The position numbers and the translations under genes were made by a program. The notes beneath the pieces were generated by a model. It ran no database searches. It was not told where the DNA came from and saw only the letters and a list, made by a program, of their open reading frames with translations. From the NCBI RefSeq assembly GCF_014650715.1, contig NZ_BMVM01000005.1:310001-374000 (forward strand): a stretch of 64,000 bases of DNA, given 5' to 3'. This DNA is from Streptomyces bluensis (GTDB lineage: Bacteria; Actinomycetota; Actinomycetes; Streptomycetales; Streptomycetaceae). Below, in pieces: positions 16,560-24,697 of the stretch. Within the stretch, counting starts at the first letter, position 1, and each line of letters begins with the position of its first letter.

Positions 16560-18479
16560 ATGAGCATGGAGACCACCGCCTGGACCCAACTGCACAGCGT
16601 CATGAACGCGCAGGAGCGCAGACCCGTCGCCCGCGCGACGCTGCGCCGCATCGCCGCCTTCGCCCGCCCGCACCGCAAGCGCATCGCACAGTTCGTCCTG
16701 CTGAGCGTGGTGACAGCGTTCCTCGCCGTCGCCACGCCGGTGCTCGCGGGGCGCGTCGTGGACGCCATCGTGTCCGGCCACGACGAGGCCGTCGTCGTGC
16801 GCCTGGCCGTGCTCATCGCCCTTATCGCGCTCGCCGAAGCCGCCTTCGGCCTGCTCGGCCGCTGGCTGTCGGCGACCCTCGGCGAGAGCCTCATCCTCGA
16901 TCTTCGGACGGCTGTGTTCGATCATGTGCAGCGCATGCCCGTCGCGTTCTTCACACGCACCCGTACGGGAGCGCTCGTCAGTCGTCTCAACAACGACGTG
17001 ATCGGTGCGCAACGGGCGTTCAGCAACACCCTGTCCGGAGTGGTGAGCAACCTCGTGACGCTCCTGCTCACCCTCGCCGTGATGCTCACCCTGTCCTGGC
17101 AGGTCACACTGCTCTCCCTGGTTCTGCTGCCGGTGTTCGTGGTGCCCGCCCGGCGCATGGGCCGCCGCATGGCCGGACTCCAGCGGGAGGCGGCGAACCT
17201 CAACGCGGCCATGGGCACCCGGATGACCGAGCGCTTCTCGGCACCCGGCGCCACCCTCGTCAAGCTCTTCGGGCGCCCCGGCGACGAGTCCGCGGAGTTC
17301 GCGGCGCGGGCCCGGCGGGTACGGGACATCGGGGTCCGGACCGCCATGGCGCAGTCGGCGTTCATCACGGCCCTCACCCTGGTGTCGGCCCTGGCGCTCG
17401 CCCTGGTGTACGGCCTCGGCGGCTGGCTCGCGCTGCACGACACCCTGGAACCGGGCGCGGTGGTCTCCCTCGCCCTCCTGCTGACCCGCCTCTACGCGCC
17501 ACTCACCGCGCTCGCCGGGGCGCGCGTCGAGATCATGAGCGCCCTGGTGAGCTTCGAGCGCGTCTTCGAAGTGCTGGACCTGAAGCCGCTCATCGAGGAG
17601 AAGCCGGACGCTCGGGCGGTCCCCGACGGCCCGGTGGCCGTGGAGTTCGAGAACGTCCGCTTCGGCTACCCGTCCGCCGACAAGGTCTCCCTCGCCTCGC
17701 TGGAGGAGGTCGCCTCCCTCGACACCCGCGGCGGCGCCGAGGTCCTGCACGGAGTCTCCTTCCGCGCCGAACCCGGTCAGACCGTCGCACTCGTCGGCTC
17801 GTCCGGCGCGGGCAAGTCGACCATCGCGGGGCTCCTGCCCCGGCTGTACGACACCGACGACGGCACCGTCCGCATCGGCGGCGTGGACGTCCGCGACCTG
17901 ACCGCCGCATCGCTGCGCCAGACCCTCGGCATGGTCACCCAGGACGGCCACCTGTTCCACGACTCGGTACGCGCCAACCTGCTGCTCGCCCGGCCCGACG
18001 CCACGGACGACGAGGTGTGGGACGTCCTGAGCCGTGCCCGCCTCGACACCCTCGTGCGCTCCCTGCCCGACGGCCTGGACACGGTCGTCGGCGAACGCGG
18101 CTACCGGCTCTCCGGCGGCGAACGCCAGCGCATGACCATCGCCCGCCTGCTGCTCGCCCGCCAGCGTGTCGTCATCCTCGACGAGGCGACCGCCCACCTC
18201 GACAACACCTCCGAAGCGGCCGTCCAGGAAGCCCTCGCCGAAGCCCTGGAGGGCCGGACGGCCGTGGTCATCGCCCACCGCCTGTCGACGGTACGGGCCG
18301 CCGACCTGATCCTGGTGGTCGAGGCCGGCCGGATCGTGGAACGCGGCACGCATGAGGAACTCCTGGCCACGGGCGGACGCTACGCGGATTTGTACCGTAC
18401 GCAGTTCGAGAAGCACGTGGTGGAGGCCGGGGCCGCCGGTGTGACGGGGATCGATCCCGCCGAGGAGCCGGCGGCGTAG
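16560..18479 (+). CDS. ABC exporter, fused membrane and ATPase domains, SoxR-regulated
   Basis: 639 residues. A six-helix type-I exporter domain (about 35-330) is followed by a nucleotide-binding domain with Walker A GSSGAGKST (413-421), signature LSGGERQRM (517-525), Walker B VILDE (538-542) and a switch His in AHRLS. It works as a dimer exporting small molecules. The ATG at 16560 sits at the predicted start point of a SoxR promoter; ATG 16566 is an alternative. From memory, an ABC exporter near idh is a member of the S. coelicolor SoxR regulon, which fits. The probable role is efflux of redox-active antibiotics or quinones. Confidence 0.92.
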   Translation: MSMETTAWTQLHSVMNAQERRPVARATLRRIAAFARPHRKRIAQFVLLSVVTAFLAVATPVLAGRVVDAIVSGHDEAVVVRLAVLIALIALAEAAFGLLGRWLSATLGESLILDLRTAVFDHVQRMPVAFFTRTRTGALVSRLNNDVIGAQRAFSNTLSGVVSNLVTLLLTLAVMLTLSWQVTLLSLVLLPVFVVPARRMGRRMAGLQREAANLNAAMGTRMTERFSAPGATLVKLFGRPGDESAEFAARARRVRDIGVRTAMAQSAFITALTLVSALALALVYGLGGWLALHDTLEPGAVVSLALLLTRLYAPLTALAGARVEIMSALVSFERVFEVLDLKPLIEEKPDARAVPDGPVAVEFENVRFGYPSADKVSLASLEEVASLDTRGGAEVLHGVSFRAEPGQTVALVGSSGAGKSTIAGLLPRLYDTDDGTVRIGGVDVRDLTAASLRQTLGMVTQDGHLFHDSVRANLLLARPDATDDEVWDVLSRARLDTLVRSLPDGLDTVVGERGYRLSGGERQRMTIARLLLARQRVVILDEATAHLDNTSEAAVQEALAEALEGRTAVVIAHRLSTVRAADLILVVEAGRIVERGTHEELLATGGRYADLYRTQFEKHVVEAGAAGVTGIDPAEEPAA

Positions 18480-18505
18480 GGACAGGGAGGAGCCGGCGGC
18501 GTAGG
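18462..18505. repeat. 25-bp tandem duplication spanning the exporter stop codon
   Basis: GAGGAGCCGGCGGCGTAGG occurs at 18462-18480 (containing the TAG stop) and again at 18487-18505. It is a recent-looking slippage duplication and leaves a second copy of the stop downstream. Confidence 0.8.
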
Positions 18506-18552
18506 CAGGGACCTCCGGCTCGGCCGTGTCGCCGCGGGCCGCCGGCGCCGCC

Positions 18553-18577
18553 CCCGCGGTGACCGGGCCACCGCGGG
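18553..18577 (-). terminator. Hairpin between the ABC exporter and ppk2
   Basis: CCCGCGGTG (18553-18561) pairs with CACCGCGGG (18569-18577) around a 7-base loop, ten bases past the ppk2 stop. It can serve both converging genes. Confidence 0.65.
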
Positions 18578-18586
18578 CGACACGGT

Positions 18587-19390
18587 TCAGAGGGTCGCCG
18601 CGTGATCGGGGACGTACGTCTGCAGATCGCGCGGCGTCCGTTCGTAGCCGGTCGACGGTGGGCGCGCCGGCAGGTCCAGCACCGTCGGCGGCACCTCGTG
18701 ATAGGGCACGGTGCTCAGCAGGTGCGCGATCATGTTCAGCCGGGCCCGCCGCTTGTCGTCGCTCTCCACGACGTACCACGGTGCCTCCGCGATGTCGGTG
18801 TGCACCATCATCTCGTCCTTGGCCCGGGAGTACGCCTCCCAGCGGCTGATCGACTCCAGGTCCATGGGCGAGAGCTTCCAGCGCTTCGTCGGATCCTCCA
18901 GCCGCCGCCGGAACCGCGCCTCCTGCACGTCGTCACTCACGGAGAACCAGTACTTCCGCAGCAGGATCCCGTCCTCCACCAGCATCCGCTCGAAGATCGG
19001 GCACTGGCGCAGGAACAACTGGTGCTCCTCCTTGGTGCAGAAGCCCATCACGTGCTCCACCCCGGCGCGGTTGTACCAGCTGCGGTCGAACAGCACGATC
19101 TCGCCGCCGGCGGGCAGCTGCTCGACGTACCGCTGGAAGTACCACTGGGTGCGCTCGCGCTCGGTCGGCTTGGGCAGGGCCACGGTCCGGGCCACCCGCG
19201 GGTTGAGGTACTCGGTGACCCGCTTGATCGTGCCGCCCTTGCCCGCCGCGTCCCGTCCCTCGAAGATGACGACGAGCCGGGCTCCCTCCGCCCGTACCCA
19301 CCCCTGCAGCTTCGCCAACTCCGTCTGCAGGCGTCGCAGTTCCCGCTCGTACACCGTGCGCGGCACCTTCGCCGCCTCTGTGCCGGCCAT
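18587..19390 (-). CDS. ppk2: Polyphosphate kinase 2 (PPK2) family protein
   Basis: 267 residues from ATG 19390, with TTGGAGGCGGC before it. A single PPK2 domain carries the Walker A loop FEGRDAAGKGGT (residues 43-54), Walker B/lid start FDRSWYNRAGVEHVMGF (from 101) and the following catalytic helices ending FRRRLEDPTKRWKLSPMD. Such enzymes transfer phosphate between polyphosphate and nucleoside mono- or diphosphates in the cytosol; the acceptor preference (NMP or NDP) cannot be read by eye. It is divergent from the D-lactate dehydrogenase gene and at the edge of the stress island, compatible with energy storage during starvation. Confidence 0.92.
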   Translation of the reverse strand: MAGTEAAKVPRTVYERELRRLQTELAKLQGWVRAEGARLVVIFEGRDAAGKGGTIKRVTEYLNPRVARTVALPKPTERERTQWYFQRYVEQLPAGGEIVLFDRSWYNRAGVEHVMGFCTKEEHQLFLRQCPIFERMLVEDGILLRKYWFSVSDDVQEARFRRRLEDPTKRWKLSPMDLESISRWEAYSRAKDEMMVHTDIAEAPWYVVESDDKRRARLNMIAHLLSTVPYHEVPPTVLDLPARPPSTGYERTPRDLQTYVPDHAATL

Positions 19391-19571
19391 GCCGCCTCCA
19401 AGGTCGAACGCCCCAACAGCACCGTAACCCGGGCACCGGCATGGAGCGCCGTCCCTGGTCGTGGTGCGCACCCCCAGAGGGCCTAATGGTGGGCCCCGTC
19501 GCCGCTGTCGCCCTGCCCCTGGCGTCCTACGGTGGAGAGGTGACCACCCGCCCCGAGGGAGGAGAGCGCGC

Positions 19572-20585
19572 GTGGAGATCGTCGCGTACGGCGTCCTCAA
19601 GGACGAGGAACCACTGTTGCGGGCGGTGTTCGACCGGGCGTTCCGGGGCCGTCATGAGCTGCGCTGCCTGGAGCTGTTCCTGAACCGGGACACCGCACCG
19701 ACCGCCGCCGGACACGAGGTCGTGCTCTGCGGTGCCAACGACACGCTGGACGCGGAGGTCCTGCGCACGCTGGCCGGAGGCGGCACACGGATGCTCGCCC
19801 AGCGGGCCACCGGCTTCAACAACATCGACCTGACGGCGGCCGAGGCACTGGGGCTGACGGTGGCCAGGGTGGCGTCCTACTCGCCGTACTCGGTCGCCGA
19901 GTTCGCATGGGCCCTGGCGCTCGCCGTCGACCGCCGGATCGTCCGCGCAGCCGGACGGACCCGGGAGTTCGACTTCCGGCTCGACGGACTGATGGGCCGC
20001 GACCTGCACGGCCGGACCGCGGGGGTGGTCGGCACCGGCAGGATCGGAACCGCGTTCGCCCGGATCGCCCACGGCTTCGGCATGCGGCTGCTGGGCTGGG
20101 ACGTCACCGAGAACCCCGACTGCCTGGCCCTCGGCATGCGGTACGTCGAACACGAGTGGCTGCTCGCCGAGGCGGACGTGGTCAGTCTGCACGTCCCGCT
20201 CCTGTCGAACACCCACCACCTGGTCGACGCCGAGGCCCTGGCGCTGATGAAGGACGACGCCATCCTGATCAACACCAGCCGCGGCGGCCTGGTCGACACC
20301 GACGCCCTGCTGGAGACACTGCGCGCGGGGCGTCTCGGAGGCGTCGGCCTGGACGTGTACGAGGAGGAGGCGGGACTGTTCTTCCTCGACAAGTCCCTGG
20401 AGGTCATGACCGACGAACGCCTGGCACGGCTCATGACCTTCAACAACGTGCTGGTCACCTCACACCAGGCGTACTTCACCCGGGACGCCGTCGAGCAGAT
20501 CGTCGAGACCACCGCCCGCAACGTCGAGGACTACGTCGCGGGCCGCACCGGGGACAACACCCTCGTCCCGCCCCCGCAGAGCTGA
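19572..20585 (+). CDS. D-2-hydroxyacid dehydrogenase, D-lactate dehydrogenase (LdhA) type
   Basis: 337 residues from GTG 19572, behind GAGGGAGGAGAG. The Rossmann motif GTGRIG is at 154-159. Catalytic R237 (NTSRGG), an acidic residue in DVYEEEAG (about E264-E266) and H298 (TSHQAYFT) form the expected triad. The GLDVYEEEAGLFF segment and the HQAYFTRDA ending are those of fermentative LdhA rather than phosphoglycerate or formate dehydrogenases. It reduces pyruvate to D-lactate with NADH, useful for redox balance when oxygen runs short, which fits the neighbouring DevR/DevS-like genes. Convergent with the CBS-BON gene, 17 bp apart. Confidence 0.88.
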   Translation: MEIVAYGVLKDEEPLLRAVFDRAFRGRHELRCLELFLNRDTAPTAAGHEVVLCGANDTLDAEVLRTLAGGGTRMLAQRATGFNNIDLTAAEALGLTVARVASYSPYSVAEFAWALALAVDRRIVRAAGRTREFDFRLDGLMGRDLHGRTAGVVGTGRIGTAFARIAHGFGMRLLGWDVTENPDCLALGMRYVEHEWLLAEADVVSLHVPLLSNTHHLVDAEALALMKDDAILINTSRGGLVDTDALLETLRAGRLGGVGLDVYEEEAGLFFLDKSLEVMTDERLARLMTFNNVLVTSHQAYFTRDAVEQIVETTARNVEDYVAGRTGDNTLVPPPQS

Positions 20586-20602
20586 GGCGGGCCCCGGCAC
20601 GC

Positions 20603-21316
20603 TCAGCCCTCCCGGGTGGTGGCCACCCGGGAGGTGCCCTGCTCCGAGAAGTCGAACTCCACGTCCACGACACCCTCGACGGCCCGGACCAGACGTGCGG
20701 CCACCGGGAGGAGGGCTGGGTCACGCACCCGTCCGCTGAGCCTGACGACGCCGTCCTCCACCGTGACGCGAACGGCCGACGCCGGCTCCGGGAAGAGGTA
20801 CGCCACCACCTCCCGGCGGACCTCCTCGGCGATCTCCTCGCCGTCGCGCAGGAACACCTTGAGCAGGTCGCCGCGGCTGACCACGCCCTGCAGCAGGCCC
20901 ACGTCGTCGACCACGGGAAGCCGTTTGACCTTGGCGTGCGCCATGGTCCGTGCGGCCTGGGCGAGCGTCGCGTCCGCGTGGACGGTCAGGGCGGGAGAGG
21001 TCATCAGCTCCCCGGCGGTCACCGCACCGGCCTTCTCCAGGTCGGCCGGGTGCCGCAGCCGCCCGGCCGGGGTGCGCCCGGCCGGGCGAGACCGGTACCG
21101 GGGGAGGTCGAGGTCGCTGTCGCGGAACTCCTCCTTGGGCAGCAGATCGGCCTCGGAGACGACCCCGACGACGCGGCCCTCGCCCTCCAGGACGGGCAGG
21201 GCGCTGACCCGCCAGTCCCGCATCATCCGCACGATCTCCTTGAAGCCGGCCTCGCGGCCGATGGCGGCGACGGTGTGGGTCATCACATCGCTGACGATGT
21301 GCGGGGTGTCGTGCAT
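20603..21316 (-). CDS. CBS-CBS-BON domain protein (first of two)
   Basis: About 237 residues; ATG 21316 gives four bases to GGGAGG, and the adjacent ATG at 21319 is also possible. Two CBS motifs (VSDVMTHTVAAIGREAGFKE and AGELMTSPALTVHADATL) are each followed by LPVV/VVxR-D loops, then a BON domain (about 170-230: VRVTVEDGVVRLSGRV). CBS pairs bind adenine nucleotides; BON domains bind membranes or lipid. Proteins of this layout recur in actinobacterial hypoxia or dormancy regulons. Downstream of, and in the same direction as, the cyclic-nucleotide-binding gene, probably cotranscribed. Function unproven. Confidence 0.85.
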   Translation of the reverse strand: MHDTPHIVSDVMTHTVAAIGREAGFKEIVRMMRDWRVSALPVLEGEGRVVGVVSEADLLPKEEFRDSDLDLPRYRSRPAGRTPAGRLRHPADLEKAGAVTAGELMTSPALTVHADATLAQAARTMAHAKVKRLPVVDDVGLLQGVVSRGDLLKVFLRDGEEIAEEVRREVVAYLFPEPASAVRVTVEDGVVRLSGRVRDPALLPVAARLVRAVEGVVDVEFDFSEQGTSRVATTREG

Positions 21317-21357
21317 CATGCCTCCCTGGACGCTGTCGTTTCCGGCTCGCCGGGTGG

Positions 21358-21822
21358 TCACAGGTGGCTGCCGCTGCCGTAGGGGGCGTACAGGTCCAGG
21401 AGCCGGGTGCGCGCCGAACGCAGACGGTGGGCGAGGATGTCGCCCACCCACCGGGCGACGCTCGCGCCGAGCGCGGGGTCCTCCTCGCACATCAGGCGGA
21501 CCGCGGTGGCGTCGAACTCGTAGGCGCGCACCGGGGTGGTCGTCTCGGCGCCCAGGTGCCAGGTGTGCGGCCCGAACAGCCAGGACCAGCCGACGAGTTC
21601 GTTGTGCCGGAGGTTCTCGATGACGACCGCGCGACGACCGGGCACCCGCATGTCGAGAGCGATGGTGCCCGTACGAATGATCCAGAACCGGTCGGCACGG
21701 CCCCCTTCCTCGAAGAGGCGGGCGCCCAGGGGGAACGACACCTCGCGGGCGATGCGCATCAGCCGGTCCCGGTGCTCGGCCGGCAGGGCCTGCAGCATGC
21801 CTGGGGTTGCGGGAGCGGTCAT
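21358..21822 (-). CDS. Stand-alone cyclic-nucleotide-binding (Crp-type) domain protein
   Basis: 154 residues from ATG 21822 with CTGGAGGCAGG upstream. A Crp-like beta-roll (about 20-120) is recognisable from FPLGARLFEEGGRADRFWII, GTIALDM, and ELVGWSWLF. There is no C-terminal helix-turn-helix, so it is not a DNA-binding regulator; it ends in a helical tail (ARWVGDILAHRLRSARTRLL). The usual phosphate-binding RxA motif is not obvious. It probably senses a nucleotide or simply serves as a partner of the CBS-BON protein encoded 38 bp downstream. The promoter region carries GGGCC-N4-GGCCC sites shared with the divergent usp gene. Confidence 0.8.
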   Translation of the reverse strand: MTAPATPGMLQALPAEHRDRLMRIAREVSFPLGARLFEEGGRADRFWIIRTGTIALDMRVPGRRAVVIENLRHNELVGWSWLFGPHTWHLGAETTTPVRAYEFDATAVRLMCEEDPALGASVARWVGDILAHRLRSARTRLLDLYAPYGSGSHL

Positions 21823-21895
21823 GGCCTGCCTCCAGTACGGGCGGACGAACCAACCTGACACGTCCAGCGTCTGCCCTGCCCCGGGCCGGGCCCAA

Positions 21896-21909
21896 GGGCC
21901 ACCCGGCCC
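21896..21909. promoter_or_regulatory. GGGCC-N4-GGCCC palindrome, site 1 (CNB/usp intergenic)
   Basis: GGGCC-ACCC-GGCCC, a perfect 5-4-5 inverted repeat, in the 298-bp region between the divergent cyclic-nucleotide-binding and usp genes. The same geometry as the DevR/DosR box half-sites GGGAC-N4-GTCCC known in mycobacteria. Binding by the local DevR-like regulator is inference. Confidence 0.6.
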
Positions 21910-21985
21910 CATGGCGGGGCCGGGCGGTACCACGGCGGAGCCCTCCCAGCGCGCGGTGCCCCGTGCGGGAGCCGGAGCCGGAGCC

Positions 21986-22022
21986 GGGCCCCAAGGCCCC
22001 AGCGGAAGGGCCTGAACGGCCC
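21986..22022. promoter_or_regulatory. Two further GGGCC..GGCCC palindromes upstream of usp (sites 2 and 3)
   Basis: GGGCC-CCAA-GGCCC at 21986-21999 is perfect; GGGCC-TGAAC-GGCCC at 22008-22022 has one extra spacer base. They lie 100-135 bp ahead of the usp start and 8 bp apart. Confidence 0.6.
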
Positions 22023-22120
22023 CAGCGGAGAAACCCGTCTCCCCACGATGCTCGTACCAGAGGAGCAGGGGAGCAGGAGACCAGAGGAGCGAACAGGGCC
22101 GGACGGAGGAGGTACGCAGC

Positions 22121-22978
22121 ATGCTTCGGCAGGTCACCGTGGGAGTCGACGGTTCCGCCGAGAGCCTCGCCGCCGCGCACTGGGCGGCCCGGGAAGCCCT
22201 GCGCCGGGGAGCCTCGCTGAGGCTCGTGCACGCGTGGCAGCGGCACCCCCGCCCGGCACCCGTACCCGCGGGCACCAGTGAGCGCGACCGGGCCGAGCAG
22301 ACCCTCGACCGGGCGGTCGCCAGTGTCCGTGCCGCACATCCCGGGCTGCGGATCGTCGCCGCGCTGGTGCCCGGCTCCGCGGTCGACGCCCTGCTCACGG
22401 CGGCCGCCGAGGGGGAACTGCTGGTGCTCGGATCGCGAGGGCTCAGCGGTGGCGCGGGGTTCGCGGTCGGCTCCGTCTCCCAGCGGGTCGTCGCCGGGGC
22501 GCCGCACCCCGTGGTGCTCGTCCGCGCGGGCGTGGCGTCCGCCGACGAACACCTTCCGGTGTCCGACGGTGTCTCCCCCGAGGAGATACCCGAGACCCCG
22601 TACCGCGATGTCGTCCTCGGACTGGACACCCCGCGCCCCGGCGACGAGCTGATCGAGTTCGCCTTCGAGGCCGCCCGGCACCGCGCTGCCGGACTGCGCG
22701 TGGTCCACGCCTTCAGCGTTCCCTCCGCCGAGGGGGCCGGCCCGCGCACGGATCCGCTGCGCCCATGGCGCGAGAAGTTCCCCGGGGTCCCCGTCACCGA
22801 GACCGTATCCGGCGAAGGACAGGCGGCCACCGCGCTGATCCGCGCGTCGTCGCGAGCCTCCCTCGTGGTCGTGGGACGCCGGACCCGGGGCAGCCGGCTC
22901 GGCACGCGCATCGAGCCCGTCACGCACGCGGTACTGCACCATGCCGGCTGCCCGGTCGCGGTGGTACCGCACGCCTGA
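22121..22978 (+). CDS. Tandem universal stress protein (two UspA domains)
   Basis: 285 residues from ATG 22121 behind ACGGAGGAGG. Domain 1 (about 1-140) opens VTVGVDGSAESLAAAHWA and carries the ATP-binding loop G-2x-G-9x-GS intact (GSRGLSGGAGFAVGS, from residue 107). Domain 2 (about 165-285) has a degenerate loop (GRRTRGSRLGTRIEPVT), so probably only the first domain binds ATP. Double USPs of this type are hallmark members of DevR/DosR regulons. Three palindromic sites sit in its promoter region. Converges with the STAS gene. Confidence 0.9.
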   Translation: MLRQVTVGVDGSAESLAAAHWAAREALRRGASLRLVHAWQRHPRPAPVPAGTSERDRAEQTLDRAVASVRAAHPGLRIVAALVPGSAVDALLTAAAEGELLVLGSRGLSGGAGFAVGSVSQRVVAGAPHPVVLVRAGVASADEHLPVSDGVSPEEIPETPYRDVVLGLDTPRPGDELIEFAFEAARHRAAGLRVVHAFSVPSAEGAGPRTDPLRPWREKFPGVPVTETVSGEGQAATALIRASSRASLVVVGRRTRGSRLGTRIEPVTHAVLHHAGCPVAVVPHA

Positions 22979-22979
22979 A

Positions 22980-22998
22980 CCGGCCGCCCCCTGGCCGG
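22980..22998. terminator. Short bidirectional hairpin between usp and the STAS gene
   Basis: CCGGCC (22980-22985) and GGCCGG (22993-22998) around seven bases, directly after the usp stop and eight bases beyond the STAS stop. Confidence 0.45.
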
Positions 22999-23005
22999 GC
23001 TCCGG

Positions 23006-23389
23006 TCAGGTGGGGAGGGCGGCCTCATCGGTGCGTGAGCCGAGGGCCTCGGACAGGTGGCCGTACACCTCGAAGACACCGCTCAGGTAGGTGCCGCGCA
23101 GGATGCGCAGGAAACAGGCGCTGTCCGTGACCAGCCGCAACCGGCCGTCCCGGGCCCTGGTGCGGTTCCGGGCCCGGCACAGGAGACCGACGCCCGTGCA
23201 GTCGATGAAGGTCACGGGGCGCAGGTCGAGCACGACGTCCGGGTGCGGACCCGCGGTCAGGGCGTCGAGGCGTGCCGCGACGGCCGGCGCCGTGAGGATG
23301 TCGATCTCGCCACGCAGCACCACGACGGTCGTGCCGCCGACGGTGCGCTCGCTCTGGCACGGCGCGTGCCCGGTGTGCTCTTCGGCCAT
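23006..23389 (-). CDS. STAS-domain anti-sigma-factor antagonist-like protein
   Basis: 127 residues from ATG 23389; no convincing ribosome site. The SpoIIAA fold is visible: TTVVVLRGEIDILTAPAVAA, then DVVLDLRPVTFIDCTGVGLL. At the phosphorylation position the family has Ser (DSSG or DSTG); here it is Cys64 followed by Thr65, so the canonical kinase-controlled switch may be missing or moved to the threonine. Divergent from the zinc alcohol dehydrogenase across a region with two facing GGGCC/GGGAC palindromes. The partner anti-sigma factor is not in the window. Confidence 0.82.
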   Translation of the reverse strand: MAEEHTGHAPCQSERTVGGTTVVVLRGEIDILTAPAVAARLDALTAGPHPDVVLDLRPVTFIDCTGVGLLCRARNRTRARDGRLRLVTDSACFLRILRGTYLSGVFEVYGHLSEALGSRTDEAALPT

Positions 23390-23425
23390 GAGTCCAGGAG
23401 ATCCGGCGCGGCCGGGAACGCGTAA

Positions 23426-23471
23426 GGGCCGGTCGGTCCCCGCTGCCCGGGCGTCCGGGACCGACCGGCCC
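23426..23471. promoter_or_regulatory. Facing GGGCC-N5-GTCCC palindromes in the STAS/adh divergent promoter
   Basis: GGGCCGGTCGGTCCC (23426-23440) and its exact reverse complement (23457-23471) lie 16 bp apart. Each is itself a near palindrome of the same family as the GGGCC-N4-GGCCC sites, and together they could form a 15-bp-stem cruciform. They sit 37 bp upstream of the STAS start and about 80 bp upstream of adh. Confidence 0.6.
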
Positions 23472-23551
23472 CAGGCGGACGTCCCAGGACCTGGGCACTA
23501 TGGAGGTGGGGAGCCCACTCATCGCGCCGACCGAGGAAGGTGGGAAGGGTC

Positions 23552-24622
23552 ATGAAGGGCTTCGTCTTCCACGGCCCGGGGCAGTCCGCCTGGCAGGACG
23601 TTCCGGATCCCGCCGTCAAGGAGGCCACCGACGCGATCGTGCGCGTCGACGTCGTCACCATCTGCGGAACGGACCTGCACATCCTCAAAGGCAACGTGCC
23701 CGAGGTCCGGCCCGGCACGGTGCTGGGGCACGAGGCGGTCGGCGAGGTCGTCGAAACGGGCCGCGACGTGCACACCGTGCAACCGGGGGACCGGGTCCTG
23801 GTCTCCTGCATCACCGCCTGCGGTCGCTGCCGCTTCTGCTGGGAGCGGACCTACGGCCAGTGCCGCGGTGGCGGGGGCTGGATCCTCGGCCACGTGATCG
23901 ACGGGACACAGGCCGAGTACGTCCGCGTCCCGTATGCCGACCTGTCCGTTCACGCACTGTCCGGTGCGGTGGACAGCAAGGACGCCGTGCTGCTCGCGGA
24001 CATCTTCCCCACCGGCTACGAGGTGGGCGTGCTCAACGGGCGGGTGCACCCCGGAGACACCGTCGCCGTCGTCGGGGCCGGTCCCATCGGGCTCGCGGCC
24101 ATCGCCACGGGCCAGCTGTACGCCCCGGAACGCATCATCGCCGTGGATCTGGCCCCCGCCCGGCTGGACGCGGCCAAGGGGCTCGGCGCCGACGCCGTGG
24201 CCGATGCCCGCGAAGCCCCGGAGCAGCTGGTCGCGGACCTCACCGACGGGCTGGGCGCCGACGTGGTCATCGAGGCGGTCGGCGCGCCGGAGGCCTTCGA
24301 GCTGTGCACACGCATGGTGCGGCCCGGCGGGCACGTGGCCAACGTCGGCGTACACGGCAGGCCCGCGAGCCTGCACCTCGAAGACCTGTGGTCCAAGAAC
24401 GTGACCATCACCACGGGCCTGGTCGACACCTACTCCACGCCCACCCTGCTGCGGATGGCGGCCGCCGGCCGGCTGCCCACCTCGTCGCTGGTCACCCACA
24501 CCTTCCCGCTGGACCGGATGGAAGAGGCGTACGACGTCTTCGCCCGCGCCGCCGACACCGGCGCCCTCAAGGTGGTGCTCGGCGAGCCGCAGCACGACGT
24601 CGTCGCCGTCCGGGCGGCCTGA
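23552..24622 (+). CDS. Zinc-dependent alcohol dehydrogenase (MDR family)
   Basis: 356 residues from ATG 23552 with GGAAGGG just ahead. Catalytic zinc ligands appear in TICGTDLH (Cys) and GHEAVGEVVE (His-Glu); the structural zinc lobe is CGRCRFCWERTYGQC with four cysteines. The nucleotide-binding motif is VGAGPIGLAA, followed by an acidic residue in AVDLAPAR, favouring NAD over NADP. It oxidises an alcohol or reduces an aldehyde; the substrate is unclear. From memory a homologous zinc alcohol dehydrogenase lies in the S. coelicolor OsdR dormancy locus between usp genes, matching this context. Confidence 0.9.
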   Translation: MKGFVFHGPGQSAWQDVPDPAVKEATDAIVRVDVVTICGTDLHILKGNVPEVRPGTVLGHEAVGEVVETGRDVHTVQPGDRVLVSCITACGRCRFCWERTYGQCRGGGGWILGHVIDGTQAEYVRVPYADLSVHALSGAVDSKDAVLLADIFPTGYEVGVLNGRVHPGDTVAVVGAGPIGLAAIATGQLYAPERIIAVDLAPARLDAAKGLGADAVADAREAPEQLVADLTDGLGADVVIEAVGAPEAFELCTRMVRPGGHVANVGVHGRPASLHLEDLWSKNVTITTGLVDTYSTPTLLRMAAAGRLPTSSLVTHTFPLDRMEEAYDVFARAADTGALKVVLGEPQHDVVAVRAA

Positions 24623-24669
24623 CCGTAACAAGTCCTGATAAGTCCTGACCGTAATGAGCCTGACCGTAA
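24618..24669. repeat. Three copies of CCTGACCGTAA in the adh/PNPOx convergent spacer
   Basis: CCTGACCGTAA copies end at 24628, 24654 and 24669, with a partial copy (CCTGATAA) between the first two. The first includes the adh stop codon. A slippage-type expansion in a short spacer; no function seen. Confidence 0.6.
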
Positions 24670-24697
24670 CGAGGGGGGAGTTCCGGGCCGCCGTCCG

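Noticed and set aside
15411..18779. Very long minus-strand frame joining the flippase-like gene to sequence antisense to the ABC exporter
   Set aside because: The exporter has full Walker and signature motifs on the plus strand and a SoxR promoter, so only the 15411-16424 part is taken as real.
19479..19498. Another GGGCC-type operator between ppk2 and the lactate dehydrogenase gene
   Set aside because: The half-sites GGGCC and GGGCCC are present but spaced and oriented differently from the 5-4-5 family, so it was not counted.
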